Assembly (NCBI GenBank): GCA_963728825.1
Contig: CAVSLA010000004.1
Coordinates: forward strand, 1,116,001-1,180,000
DNA length: 64,000 nucleotides
Source of the DNA: CAVREM01 sp963728825
GTDB taxonomy: Bacteria; Acidobacteriota; Vicinamibacteria; Vicinamibacterales; CAVVIG01
Direction of reading: 5' to 3'
The first letter of the stretch is position 1. Each line of letters opens with the position of its first letter. Below are positions 28,264-37,429 of the stretch, piece by piece. The notes under the pieces were generated by a model. The model did no database searches and was not told the DNA's origin. It saw only the letters and a list, made by a program, of their open reading frames with translations. The position numbers were made by a program, and so were the translations under genes.

Positions 28264-29426
28264 AGACGCGCTTCCTGATGCGCGTTCGCCGCCCGCGGGC
28301 GGGCGGCTGGTCCCGACGACTCGGCGACCTCGCCGTAAATCTCGCGGACTCGACCCACCGCCGTCTCCCACGAGAACTGCCGCGCCCGGAGAAGGCCCTT
28401 TCCACGCAGCTCACGCCTGAGGCGGTCGTCCGTCAGGACGCGCTGGATGCCATCCGCGATCGCGGCCGGGTCGTACGGGTCGACGAGCACGGCCGCGTCG
28501 CCGGCGACCTCGGGGAGTGAGGAGACGTTCGAGGTGACGACCGGGGTGCCGCTCGCCATCGCCTCGAGCGGTGGTAATCCGAAGCCCTCGTACAACGACG
28601 GGAAGACGAAGACGCCGGCGAGGCGATACATGACGGCGAGCGTCTCTTCGGGCATGTAGCCGAGGAAGCGGACGTACTTGTGCAGCTGATGCTGGTGAAC
28701 CGCCCGTCGCAGCGCGGTGTACTTCGAGATGTCGTCCCCAATCAGCACGAGCTTCAGATGATCGAGTCCACGTTTGCGCAGGAGATAGAACGCTTGAATC
28801 AGCCGCTCGAGGTTCTTGTGCGGTTTGACGTTGCCCGCATACAAGACGAACTCGTCGTGCAGCTGATAGCGCTCGCGAACGCGCACGACGTCTTCCTCGC
28901 GCGGCTCGACGCCGAAGCGCTCGTCGTAGGCGTTGTAGATCACGTCGACTTTTTCCGGTGGAATGTCGACGAACTTCAAGATATCGCGCTTGGAGCTCTC
29001 CGATACCGTCAGGACGCGGGTGGCGCGGCGCGACGCGAGACTGATCGACGTTTGCGCGTAGCGGTGCGCCAGGCGGCTGGGCAGATATTGCGGGAACATC
29101 AGGTGAATGCAGTCGTGGATGGTCACGACCGACCGGCACGACACCAGCGGCGGCAGGACGTAGTGGGGTGCATGGAACAGCTGGACGCGCTCCCGCTTCA
29201 GCACCAGCGGAATCTTCAGTTGTTCAGTGACTGAATAGTTGCCCGCCGTCTCGGCGACCGGACGGAAGTTCGGGCCCAGGGAAGCCAGCGTCGTTCGATC
29301 TTCCGGCCGCGATATGAGGATGAACTCCGAGTCCTGGTCGAGGCGCGCGAGCTGCCTCAGCAGGTTGCGGATATAGGTGCCGATGCCGAAGTCGTGGAGC
29401 TTCCGCGCGTCGATACCAATTCGCAC
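28260..29426 (-). CDS. GT4 family glycosyltransferase
   Basis: 388 residues from GTG 29424-29426. N-terminal MRIGIDARKLHDFGIGTYI, acceptor-domain TIHDCIHLMFP, then the donor domain with YAGNVKPHKNLERLI and YEGFGLPPLEAMASGTPVV, where the two glutamates of the GT4 E-x7-E motif lie. The last 20 residues are Ala/Arg-rich and variable. It is part of the exopolysaccharide cluster and overlaps the next gene by 4 bases. Confidence 0.9.
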   Translation of the reverse strand: MRIGIDARKLHDFGIGTYIRNLLRQLARLDQDSEFILISRPEDRTTLASLGPNFRPVAETAGNYSVTEQLKIPLVLKRERVQLFHAPHYVLPPLVSCRSVVTIHDCIHLMFPQYLPSRLAHRYAQTSISLASRRATRVLTVSESSKRDILKFVDIPPEKVDVIYNAYDERFGVEPREEDVVRVRERYQLHDEFVLYAGNVKPHKNLERLIQAFYLLRKRGLDHLKLVLIGDDISKYTALRRAVHQHQLHKYVRFLGYMPEETLAVMYRLAGVFVFPSLYEGFGLPPLEAMASGTPVVTSNVSSLPEVAGDAAVLVDPYDPAAIADGIQRVLTDDRLRRELRGKGLLRARQFSWETAVGRVREIYGEVAESSGPAARPRAANAHQEARL

Positions 29427-29475
29427 GCGGGGATCATAACAGGGCAGGAAGGGCGGGAGGGCCGGAAGGGCCTGG

Positions 29476-30858
29476 CTACCGCTCCCATCCCGGATAGTCG
29501 AGTCGGTGACGCCGTCGGGTATCGCGGCGAACCCCGGGGTAGACGTCTGCGCGCCGCGCCATCTCTTCGGCCGCCACTACGCCGTCACGAACCTCGCTGG
29601 CTGCACGGCGGAAGTCGGCAAACCAGCTGCCGCATCCGGGGGACACCGCACCCTGCAGTGCCCGGTCATCGAAGACCGCAAACCATTCACGATCGAAGTT
29701 GCCGACGACCCGGCCCTCGTAGCATGACGTTCGAAACTGCCGCCAGGAATTCTCCAAAGTATCTGCGCGTCGGCCGAGCTGCGACAGCGCCTGCTCGTAG
29801 AGACGCGCCCCCTCTGCCCGCGCCTGATCGGTCTCCGACGGGATTTGGGGCGAGAGGGCTCGCATCTCGGCAGTTGGCGTCGCGGCAGGTTTCATCGCCA
29901 GCTGGGGCGGTCGTCCTTCGAGCAACGCACGGGCATGATCGACGGAGACGGCGAAATTCAGTCCCTGCCGCTCCGTAAATCCCATGGTGACGATACCAAT
30001 GACGCGTCCCATGTTGTCGATCAGCGGGCCGCCGCTGTTGCCGGGATTGACGGCGGCGTCGGTTTGCACGAGCGTCGCGGTGTTGGTCTGCCGCACGCCG
30101 CTGACGATTCCGCGAGTCAGCGTGTTCTGCAGCACGCCGAGCGCCGACCCGATGGCAAACACATCCTGTCCGATGCGGACGTCCTTGTTGGACCCGAGGG
30201 ACAGCACCGGCTGGTTCTTCTCCGCGGTCGGCAATTTCAGCACGGCGATGTCGACCTGCGAGGCTGTGGCTTCGACGCGCGCCGCCAGCGCCTCACCGGA
30301 ATGCCGGCGAACGGTGACCGAGCTGCTCCGCCCGACGACGTGGACGTTCGTCAGCAACGTATCGGGTGTCACGAAGAATCCGCTCCCACGACTCCCCGAG
30401 GCTTCGACGAGCACGATTGCCGGCATCACGCGACTGAGCACCGTCTCCAGGTTGGACGCGTGGTCCGACACTCCCGGCTCCGCAAGAATCGGCTGGACTG
30501 GCGGCGGAATTGAGACACGTTCAATCAGGACCGCGGGGTTGTTTGCGCGCTCGGACACCGCGGGTGACGGTCCGGGCTCGGAGAGGGCGGGAGGTGGTGC
30601 CGGGTTGACGAGGGCTGCTGGCGGGGCCTGGACGGGCGCCGGGCTGCGGTTGAACCAGACCGCGCCGATGGCGATTCCACCGCCCGCCGCAATCACGACG
30701 AGCGCTGGCCAGAGCAGCGAAGACGGCGCGGATCCGCGAGCCGCCGCATCAGCGGTGTCGATCGGTTCGGCGCCGAGTTCGGCGCCGCACCGGCACGTTT
30801 CGATCGTCTGGGGCACGCGGCGGCCACACGCAGGACACAAACGGCTAAAGGCCGGCAT
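29476..30858 (-). CDS. HtrA-like trypsin-fold serine protease with N-terminal zinc ribbon and membrane anchor
   Basis: 460 residues. Residues 8-29 form a zinc ribbon (CPACG, CRCG). A membrane helix follows at about 48-70 (WPALVVIAAGGGIAIGAVWF), then a Pro-rich linker. The protease domain (about 135-330) has His in TNVHVVG, Asp in DIAVLKL and Ser in GNSGGPLID, so the triad is complete. No PDZ domain is visible; the tail has two Cys in a helical domain. It would act outside the membrane with the ribbon inside. It lies among glycosyltransferase genes but its link to polysaccharide is unproven. Confidence 0.88.
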   Translation of the reverse strand: MPAFSRLCPACGRRVPQTIETCRCGAELGAEPIDTADAAARGSAPSSLLWPALVVIAAGGGIAIGAVWFNRSPAPVQAPPAALVNPAPPPALSEPGPSPAVSERANNPAVLIERVSIPPPVQPILAEPGVSDHASNLETVLSRVMPAIVLVEASGSRGSGFFVTPDTLLTNVHVVGRSSSVTVRRHSGEALAARVEATASQVDIAVLKLPTAEKNQPVLSLGSNKDVRIGQDVFAIGSALGVLQNTLTRGIVSGVRQTNTATLVQTDAAVNPGNSGGPLIDNMGRVIGIVTMGFTERQGLNFAVSVDHARALLEGRPPQLAMKPAATPTAEMRALSPQIPSETDQARAEGARLYEQALSQLGRRADTLENSWRQFRTSCYEGRVVGNFDREWFAVFDDRALQGAVSPGCGSWFADFRRAASEVRDGVVAAEEMARRADVYPGVRRDTRRRHRLDYPGWER

Positions 30859-30912
30859 ATCCTGTTTTTCGGCGGCACCCCCTTCAGCGTGTAGACCTGC
30901 CGGTTTCTGTAG

Positions 30913-30934
30913 GGCGGGTCCTTTTGGACCCGCC
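30913..30934. repeat. Palindromic repeat GGCGGGTCC-N4-GGACCCGCC
   Basis: Perfect 9-base stem with a TTTT loop, preceded by TGTAG. It lies in the 80-base gap between the 30939 glycosyltransferase and the protease gene. Related palindromes are at 41133-41150, 55595-55616 (inside a gene) and 62867-62887. It may act as a transcription attenuator, but the shared flank suggests a dispersed REP-like element. Confidence 0.8.
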
Positions 30935-30938
30935 AGTC

Positions 30939-32009
30939 CTATGCCGTTCGCTCCAGAAGCGCCATCGTGTCGTGCGCGGCCCGGGCCCAGTCGTAGCGGG
31001 CCAGCACCCCGGGCGCGGCTGCCAGCAGCCGCCCGCGTAACGTTTCGTCGAAGAGCACCTGCTCGAGGGCATTGACGATCGCCTGGATCTCGCCGTTCAC
31101 GTAAAGCGCCGCGTCGCCGCAACTTTCGCGGGCTACCGCTGTGTCGAGCAGCACCGGCGGCACACCCGCCGCCAACGCCTCCAGCGGCGTCAGCCCGAGC
31201 CCTTCGTATTCGGACAGGAAGACGAACGCCCGCGCCGACCAGTACAGGCGTCCGAGCTCCTCGTCCGGCAGGAACTGCCGCCAGCTTGCTCTGCCGTCCA
31301 GGTTGGCCTGACGGATCGCGACCCCGGGATTCTGCGGCGGGTAGCTTCGGTCGTCGCCCACGATGTCGAGAGAGACGACCGGATAGGTGCGCGCGATGAT
31401 CGCGAACGCACGAATCAGGTCCGGCACCCGCCTCCGGTTGAAAATCGATCCGACGTACAGAACCCGCTCCTCGCGCGCCACCGTCCGCGGTCTCGCCGGC
31501 GGGCTGATGCCTGGCGGGATCACGTGAATCGATGAGGCCTGGATGCCAAGGTGCTCGACGATCTCGCGCCGCGAGAACTCCGATATCGTCAGAACGGCGC
31601 GGGCCTGTCGCGCCGCGCGCCGCGCGATCGATCGGCGGCGCAAGCCTTCGCGAGCCGAGAACCACTCGGGATGGGCGGCGAAGGAGACGTCATGAATGGC
31701 CAGCACGGTCGGCACGCGGCTGAGGAGCGGTGCCGTGTAGGCGGGCGCGAAAAACAGATCGAGGTGATCCCGCGCTGCCACCGGCGGCAGGCGGACCTGT
31801 TCCCACCAGGTGTTGGGCGAACCGGGGACGATCCGCGTCGGCAGGCGACGCGCGTCGAACGAAACCGCCAGCGCTTCCGGAGCATAGAGCACGAAGTCGT
31901 GCTTGCGGGCGGTCTCGTCGCTGCTCCATTGCCGGAGCAGCCCGTACAGGTACCGGCCCGCGCCGGTCGGGTGGCCGCACAGCTCACGGGCGTCGATGCC
32001 GATTCTCAT
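30939..32009 (-). CDS. GT4 family glycosyltransferase
   Basis: 356 residues. MRIGIDARELCGHPTGAGRY at the start, AIHDVSFAAHPEWF in the acceptor half, LYVGSIFNRRRVPDL opening the donor half, and SEYEGLGLTPLEALAAGVPP with the E-x7-E glutamates. It closely resembles the neighbouring 371-residue enzyme in layout and probably adds another sugar to the same repeat unit. Six bases separate it from the upstream gene. Confidence 0.9.
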   Translation of the reverse strand: MRIGIDARELCGHPTGAGRYLYGLLRQWSSDETARKHDFVLYAPEALAVSFDARRLPTRIVPGSPNTWWEQVRLPPVAARDHLDLFFAPAYTAPLLSRVPTVLAIHDVSFAAHPEWFSAREGLRRRSIARRAARQARAVLTISEFSRREIVEHLGIQASSIHVIPPGISPPARPRTVAREERVLYVGSIFNRRRVPDLIRAFAIIARTYPVVSLDIVGDDRSYPPQNPGVAIRQANLDGRASWRQFLPDEELGRLYWSARAFVFLSEYEGLGLTPLEALAAGVPPVLLDTAVARESCGDAALYVNGEIQAIVNALEQVLFDETLRGRLLAAAPGVLARYDWARAAHDTMALLERTA

Positions 32010-32015
32010 GGACCG

Positions 32016-33131
32016 CTAACGCCTTCGCCGGGCGACTGCCCGTTGATACGTCTCGTAGACCCGACCGGCCGTGCGCTCCCACCGGAACTCCTTCGAGCGG
32101 GCGAGACCGCGCGCCACGCATTGGGCGGCGAAGGCCTGATCGTCGAGCATCCGCGCAATGGCCGCCGCCAGTTCACTCCTGGCGTCCTCGATGGAGACGA
32201 TGGCGCCGGCGTCTCCCGCCACTTCGGGCAGCGCGCCGCGATTGCTGACGATGACCGGAACGCCGACGGTCATCGCCTCCAGCACCGGAATGCCGAAACC
32301 CTCTTCGAATGACGGCTGCACCAGGCAGCGCGCCCCCTCGTAGAGCGCGCGCCGACTGGACGGATCGACATAGCCGACATGCTTGACGAGTCGATCGAGC
32401 GGGGCGTGTGTCAACCGTTCGAGCCAGGGCCGCGCCGCGTCGGTCGCCTTGCCGGCCAGCACCAGTTGCGGCAGGTCGCGACGGCCCGCCGCCAGGTGCT
32501 CGTAAGCGTCGAGCAGCCCGGTCACGTTCTTGCGCGGCTCGAGAGTTCCGAAAAACAGCACATAGCCGTCGGCCGGCGGATGGTCGCGCGCCGTCCATGA
32601 CGGGGCGCCCGGCGAGCATACCGCGATTCGATCGGTCGGCAGATCGAAGTGATGCTGGATCTGCCCGGCGGTGAATTGCGACACGGCAATGACCGCGTCG
32701 GCACGATGGGCATGGGCGCGCGCCAGCGCCGGGTAGTCGCGCCGAATCTCCCGGTGCGTACGCTCGGGATGGGACAGGAAGTTGAGATCGTGGATGGTCA
32801 CGATCTGCGCCGCGCGGCGTGCCGGCAGCAGCAGCGGGTGCATCGAGTGCGCAACGTCGAACGATCCGCCGGCCAGCGCTTCGATCGGCGGCCAGTTGAG
32901 ACGATGCCACGCCAGGTTGAGCAGCGACACCGGCACTCGGCGATCGACCGAGCGTGCGCCGCGCAGTTCGGTGTCGAGCGCCACTCGATCTTTCCAGGAG
33001 CTCGAGAAGAGCGTGAGCTGCAGCGGATCAGACGGCGAGCGCGCGACCAGCGAGCGGGCCAGGGCATGCGTGTACTCGCCGACGCCGCTTCGTTCGCGCA
33101 GCGCCGGCCGGTAATCGATGACGACGCGCAC
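32016..33131 (-). CDS. GT4 family glycosyltransferase
   Basis: 371 residues from GTG 33129-33131. MRVVIDYRPALRERSGVGEY, TIHDLNFLSHPERTHRE, FFGTLEPRKNVTGLLDAY and SFEEGFGIPVLEAMTVGVPV are the characteristic GT4 segments. It is the first gene of the leftward polysaccharide operon and diverges from ugd with 37 bases between start codons, so the two halves of the cluster share one promoter region. Confidence 0.9.
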   Translation of the reverse strand: MRVVIDYRPALRERSGVGEYTHALARSLVARSPSDPLQLTLFSSSWKDRVALDTELRGARSVDRRVPVSLLNLAWHRLNWPPIEALAGGSFDVAHSMHPLLLPARRAAQIVTIHDLNFLSHPERTHREIRRDYPALARAHAHRADAVIAVSQFTAGQIQHHFDLPTDRIAVCSPGAPSWTARDHPPADGYVLFFGTLEPRKNVTGLLDAYEHLAAGRRDLPQLVLAGKATDAARPWLERLTHAPLDRLVKHVGYVDPSSRRALYEGARCLVQPSFEEGFGIPVLEAMTVGVPVIVSNRGALPEVAGDAGAIVSIEDARSELAAAIARMLDDQAFAAQCVARGLARSKEFRWERTAGRVYETYQRAVARRRR

Positions 33132-33160
33132 TTGTGGAAGTCTTTCTGAGCCAGTATCTT
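33132..33160 (+). promoter_or_regulatory. Promoter of ugd
   Basis: TTGTGG (33132-33137), a 17-base spacer and TATCTT (33155-33160). The ugd ATG is at 33169, 8 bases after the -10 box, so the transcript has almost no leader. It sits in the divergent gap opposite a glycosyltransferase operon. Confidence 0.6.
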
Positions 33161-33168
33161 ATTGTGAA

Positions 33169-34464
33169 ATGAAAATCGCCGTCGTCGGAACAGGCTACGT
33201 GGGTCTGGTGGTAGGGGCGTGTCTTGCGGAGAACGGCAACGACGTGATCTGCGTCGACAAGGACGCCTCGAAGGTCGACGGATTGCAGGCGGGCCGCATG
33301 CCGATCTACGAGCCGGGGCTGGAGGAGATCGTCCGGCGCAATCAAAAAGAGGAGCGGCTCACCTTTACCATCAACCTCGGGGCCGCGGTGCAGGAGTCGG
33401 AGATCGTCTTCATCGCGGTCGGGACACCCCAGGGCGAAGACGGGTCCGCCGATCTGCAGCACGTGCTGGGCGTGGCACGCGACATCGGTCGCGCCATCAA
33501 CAAGTACACAGTAGTCGTCGACAAGAGTACGGTTCCGGTCGGCACCGCCCGTCGGGTCAGCGAGGCTGTCGCGAAAGAAACCACACAGCCGTTCAGCGTC
33601 GTGAGCAACCCGGAATTTCTGAAACAGGGCGCGGCCATCGAAGACTTCATGAAGCCGGACCGGGTCGTGATCGGCTGTGACGATGAGCGTTCGGCCACGA
33701 TGATGAAGGAGCTGTACGGGCCGTTTACCCGCACTGGTGCGCCGATCATGTTGATGGACACGGCGAGCGCCGAGCTCTCGAAGTACGCGGCGAACTCGAT
33801 CCTGGCGACCCGCATCTCGTTCATGAACGAGATCGCCAACGTCTGCGAGCTGGTCGGGGCCGATGTGGATCAGGTGCGCCGGGCGATCGGCTCCGATCGC
33901 CGGATCGGCACCTCCTTCCTCTTTCCCGGCGTCGGCTACGGCGGCAGCTGCTTTCCGAAGGACGTCAAGGCCCTGCTGAAGTCGTCGCAGGACAAGGGCT
34001 ACGAGTTCAAGATTCTCGATGCCGTCGAGTCGGTGAACGAGTCGCAGAAGTTGCGGCTCGTCTGCAAGATGCAGGATCACTTCAGCGATCTGCGGGGCCG
34101 GACGATTGCCCTCTGGGGGCTTGCCTTCAAGCCGCGTACTGACGACATGCGCGAAGCCCCGGCGATCGCCATCGTCAACCGGCTGGTCGAGCTCGGCGCC
34201 ACGGTCCGGGCCTACGACCCCGAAGCGACTGAGACGGCGCGGCGGCTGTTCGGCAGCCGGATCGCGCTCTGCGAGAAGAGCTACGAGGCCGTGAATGGCG
34301 CGGACGCCCTGGCGATCGTGACCGAGTGGAACGAATTCCGCGAGCCGGACTTCAAGCGCATCAAGCAGCTCCTCAAGGCGCCGGTCATCTTCGACGGCCG
34401 GAACATCTATTCTCCCGGGCACATGCGGGCGCTCGGCTTCACCTACTTCTCCATTGGCCGCTGA
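33169..34464 (+). CDS. ugd: UDP-glucose 6-dehydrogenase
   Basis: 431 residues. NAD-binding GTGYVGLVVGACLAE at residues 7-21, SNPEFLKQGAAIEDFMKPDR near 145, and catalytic Cys in YGGSCFPKDV near residue 262. It oxidises UDP-glucose twice to UDP-glucuronate. The UXS gene at 24,745 could then make UDP-xylose. It is followed by a galE-like gene that overlaps by 11 bases and an MsbA-like exporter. Confidence 0.96.
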   Translation: MKIAVVGTGYVGLVVGACLAENGNDVICVDKDASKVDGLQAGRMPIYEPGLEEIVRRNQKEERLTFTINLGAAVQESEIVFIAVGTPQGEDGSADLQHVLGVARDIGRAINKYTVVVDKSTVPVGTARRVSEAVAKETTQPFSVVSNPEFLKQGAAIEDFMKPDRVVIGCDDERSATMMKELYGPFTRTGAPIMLMDTASAELSKYAANSILATRISFMNEIANVCELVGADVDQVRRAIGSDRRIGTSFLFPGVGYGGSCFPKDVKALLKSSQDKGYEFKILDAVESVNESQKLRLVCKMQDHFSDLRGRTIALWGLAFKPRTDDMREAPAIAIVNRLVELGATVRAYDPEATETARRLFGSRIALCEKSYEAVNGADALAIVTEWNEFREPDFKRIKQLLKAPVIFDGRNIYSPGHMRALGFTYFSIGR

Positions 34465-35467
34465 CCCGCGGCGCGTGCTGGTGACGGGCGGCGCCGGCTA
34501 CATCGGCAGCCATGCCTGCAAGACGCTCGCGGCCAGAGGTTATCGGCCGATCGTCTTCGACAATCTGGTGGCCGGGCATCGGGCGGCGGCGCGCTATGGC
34601 GACCTGGTCGAGGGCGACATTCTGGATACTGAGGCAGTTCGCGCAGCGATCCGCCGATACGAGATCCAGGCGGTCATGCATTTCGCGGCTTTTCTCGACG
34701 TCGGCGAGTCGGTCCGTGAGCCGGCCCGTTACTACCGGAACAACGTCGGCGGGGCGCTCAGCGTGCTGGAGGCGATGGCGGCGGAATCGGTGTCGCTGTT
34801 CGTGTTCTCGTCGACCTGTGCGACCTACGGCGAGCCGGTCGAAACACCAATCACCGAAATGCATGCGCAGCGGCCGATCAATGCCTACGGCGAGAGCAAG
34901 CTGACCGTCGAGCGCGCCCTGCCGCACTTCGAACGTGCCCACGGCATCGTGTCGGTCGCGCTGCGCTATTTCAACGCGGCCGGCGCCGATCCGGATGGCG
35001 AGCTCGGCGAGGACCACGAGCCGGAAATCCATCTGATCCCCCGGGCGCTGGACGCCGCCAGCGGCGGGCAAGGCCTGCAGATCTTCGGCGACGATTACCC
35101 GACGCCTGACGGGACCTGTCTGCGCGACTACGTGCACGTGACCGACCTCGCCGACGCGCATGTCAGGGCACTCGAGGCGCTCGCCGAAACCGGCCGTTCC
35201 GGAGCCTATAATCTCGGCACGGGACGGCCGCATTCGGTGCGCGATGTAATCAGCGCCGTGGAGCGCATAACCGGTCGGAAGGTACCGTGGACGCTGGCGC
35301 CGCGGCGACCTGGCGACCCGGCGATTCTGTATGCCGCGCCGCAGAAGGCGCAGTCAGAGCTCCACTGGAAACCGCAGTTCCCCGAGCTCGACGCCATCGT
35401 GCGGACCGCCTGGGACTGGCGCCGTGCCCATCCGCACGGCTATCCGCCGACCACTACGCATTCGTGA
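34454..35467 (+). CDS. galE: UDP-glucose 4-epimerase
   Basis: About 337 residues from TTG 34454, overlapping ugd. NAD-binding GGAGYIGSHACKTL near residue 13, catalytic Ser in FSSTCATYGEP and the Tyr/Lys pair in INAYGESKL. LRDYVHVTDLADAH and the GRPHSVRDVI segment are GalE hallmarks. It interconverts UDP-glucose and UDP-galactose, or the N-acetyl or uronate forms, which cannot be told apart by eye. A GTG at about 34480 is a possible later start. Confidence 0.92.
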   Translation: MAADPRRVLVTGGAGYIGSHACKTLAARGYRPIVFDNLVAGHRAAARYGDLVEGDILDTEAVRAAIRRYEIQAVMHFAAFLDVGESVREPARYYRNNVGGALSVLEAMAAESVSLFVFSSTCATYGEPVETPITEMHAQRPINAYGESKLTVERALPHFERAHGIVSVALRYFNAAGADPDGELGEDHEPEIHLIPRALDAASGGQGLQIFGDDYPTPDGTCLRDYVHVTDLADAHVRALEALAETGRSGAYNLGTGRPHSVRDVISAVERITGRKVPWTLAPRRPGDPAILYAAPQKAQSELHWKPQFPELDAIVRTAWDWRRAHPHGYPPTTTHS

Positions 35468-37227
35468 ACGGGCCCCCACCGCTCCGCCGCCTGTTCCGCT
35501 ACGCGAGGCCTTATCGCGTGCGGATCGCCTGGGCAGTGGTCGGGATGCTGCTGTACGGTGCCGGCACCGCGGGCCTGGCCTGGCTGATCAAACCGATCCT
35601 CGATCAGACCTTGTCGAATCAACAGCGCCTGACCTTCACGGCCTGGGGGCTGGTGGTGGTCTACCTCGTGAAAGGGCTCGGCTCCTATATCTCGTCGTAC
35701 CTGATGGCGGGAGTCGGACAGCGCGTCGTCATGGATGTGCGGAACGAGCTCTACCGCCACATCCTCGGCCAGTCGGCCGGGTTCTTCGCGCAACGTACGA
35801 CCGGCCAGCTGATGTCGCGAATCAACAACGACGTCGGGCAGGTCCAGCAGGCGGTTTCGGAAACAGCGGCGGATCTCGCCCGCGAATCGCTGGCGCTCGT
35901 CTTCTTTGTCGCGCTGATGGTGTATTACGACGTCTGGCTGGCGATCTTCTGTCTGATCAGCGCGCCGATCATCGTCTACCCGCTGGTGCGGCTCGGCCAG
36001 CGCGTGCGCCGCACCACGCGCCGCAGTCAGGAGGCGCTCGAGAGCCTGTCGCACATCAGCGCAGAAGCATTTACCGGGCATCGGATCGTGAAGGCCTTCG
36101 CCACCGAGGCGGCCGAGGCGGCGAAATTCGCGCGCGCCGGCCATTACCTGTACCGCACGAACATGAAGGTCACGGCGACGCTGTCGAGTCTGCCGCCGCT
36201 CATGGAGCTGCTCGGCGGCTTCGCGATGGCGGGTGCCCTCTGGTACGGCAGCCGGGAGATCGCCGCCGGCGCGATGACGCTCGGCGAATTCCTGTCGTTC
36301 GTGGCGGCGATGTTCCTGATGTACGGACCGGCGAAGAAGCTCAGCCGCGTCAACGCCAACCTGCAGCAGGCGATCGCCGCGTCGGAGCGGATCTTCGAGA
36401 TGCTCGACATCCATACCGAGGTGACCGAGCGCCCGAATGCGCCGCCCCTCGCGCCGTTCCGGCGTGAGGTGATGTTTCGGGAGGTGACCTTTGGCTACGA
36501 CGAGGGTATCGCGCGCATCCTGCGTGGCGTCACCTTCACGGTCCGTGCGGGACAGATGGTCGCCATCGTCGGGCGAAGCGGCGCCGGCAAGACGACGCTG
36601 GTCAATCTCCTGCCGCGCTTCTATGACGTGAAGGGTGGAATCATCCTGATCGACGGCACCGACATTCGAGAGGTCTCGCTCGCCTCGCTGCGCCGCCAGA
36701 TCGGCTTCGTCACCCAGGAAACCGTGCTGTTCGACGATACCGTCGCCAACAACATCGTCTATGGCGCAGCAGCGGCCGCGCCGGGTGAGATCGAAGCGGC
36801 CGCGCGTGCCGCCCATGCGCACGACTTCATCGCGACGATGCCCAAGGGGTATGAAACCGTCATCGGGGAGCGCGGCCAGCGGTTGTCCGGCGGACAACGT
36901 CAGCGTCTGGCAATCGCCCGCGCCATCCTGAAGAATGCCCCGATCCTGATCCTCGACGAGGCGACCTCGGCGCTCGACGCCGAAGCGGAGCTGCTGGTGC
37001 AGGAGGCGATGACCAACCTGATGCAGAATCGGACGTCGTTCGTGATTGCGCACCGGCTGTCCACCATCAGACGCGCTGACGCGATCATCGTCCTGGAACG
37101 CGGACGGGTGGTCGAGATCGGCCGGCACGACGAGCTCGTCGCCCGCCCATCAGGCACCTACGCCATGCTGTATCAGATGCAGTTGCTCGAAACGCGAAAG
37201 ACGGAACGACGCATGGTGCCTTCATAG
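35464..37227 (+). CDS. ABC transporter, MsbA/lipid-flippase type (fused membrane and ATPase domains)
   Basis: 587 residues. Six membrane helices in about 1-310, then an ATPase domain: Walker A GRSGAGKTT near 375, signature RLSGGQRQR near 482, Walker B ILILDEATSALD near 500, switch His in IAHRLST. It is a half-transporter that works as a dimer, exporting lipid-linked polysaccharide or lipid A precursors. GTG 35464 overlaps the galE stop, so it belongs to the same operon and is the likely exporter of this cluster. Confidence 0.92.
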   Translation: MNGPPPLRRLFRYARPYRVRIAWAVVGMLLYGAGTAGLAWLIKPILDQTLSNQQRLTFTAWGLVVVYLVKGLGSYISSYLMAGVGQRVVMDVRNELYRHILGQSAGFFAQRTTGQLMSRINNDVGQVQQAVSETAADLARESLALVFFVALMVYYDVWLAIFCLISAPIIVYPLVRLGQRVRRTTRRSQEALESLSHISAEAFTGHRIVKAFATEAAEAAKFARAGHYLYRTNMKVTATLSSLPPLMELLGGFAMAGALWYGSREIAAGAMTLGEFLSFVAAMFLMYGPAKKLSRVNANLQQAIAASERIFEMLDIHTEVTERPNAPPLAPFRREVMFREVTFGYDEGIARILRGVTFTVRAGQMVAIVGRSGAGKTTLVNLLPRFYDVKGGIILIDGTDIREVSLASLRRQIGFVTQETVLFDDTVANNIVYGAAAAAPGEIEAAARAAHAHDFIATMPKGYETVIGERGQRLSGGQRQRLAIARAILKNAPILILDEATSALDAEAELLVQEAMTNLMQNRTSFVIAHRLSTIRRADAIIVLERGRVVEIGRHDELVARPSGTYAMLYQMQLLETRKTERRMVPS

Positions 37228-37320
37228 GGCTCAGGGCTCAGGGCTAGGGCTAGGCAGGGCTAAACGGCTAAAGGCTAAGGCACAGGCTAAAGGCTAAGGG
37301 CTAAAGGCTAAGGGCTAAGG
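37227..37320. repeat. AGGGCTA/AAAGGCTA heptamer repeat
   Basis: Tandem units AGGGCTC, AGGGCTA, then AAAGGCTA and AAGGGCTA, mostly 7 bases long. It is the mirror orientation of 24,716-24,765. The remaining bases to 37,393 hold no recognisable gene. A piece of the same wording (AAGGGCTTAGGGCTG) is in the linker of der at about 45,254. Confidence 0.8.
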
Positions 37321-37393
37321 GAAGCCGAGCGCCTGCGGCCATGCCGAGCTGAGGAACCGGTTCTTATCCGAAGCGAGGCATCAGCGTCAGTAC

Positions 37394-37418
37394 GCGGCGG
37401 GGGGTGGGGCCCCGCCGC
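37394..37418 (+). other. GC hairpin just before yicC
   Basis: GCGGCGGGG (37394-37402) pairs with CCCCGCCGC (37410-37418) around a 7-base loop. Four bases later comes a run of eight A that includes the A of the yicC ATG (37430). No ribosome-binding site lies between. It may block or set translation of yicC; it is not an intrinsic terminator for the upstream gene because no T-tract follows. Confidence 0.55.
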
Positions 37419-37429
37419 CAGTAAAAAAA

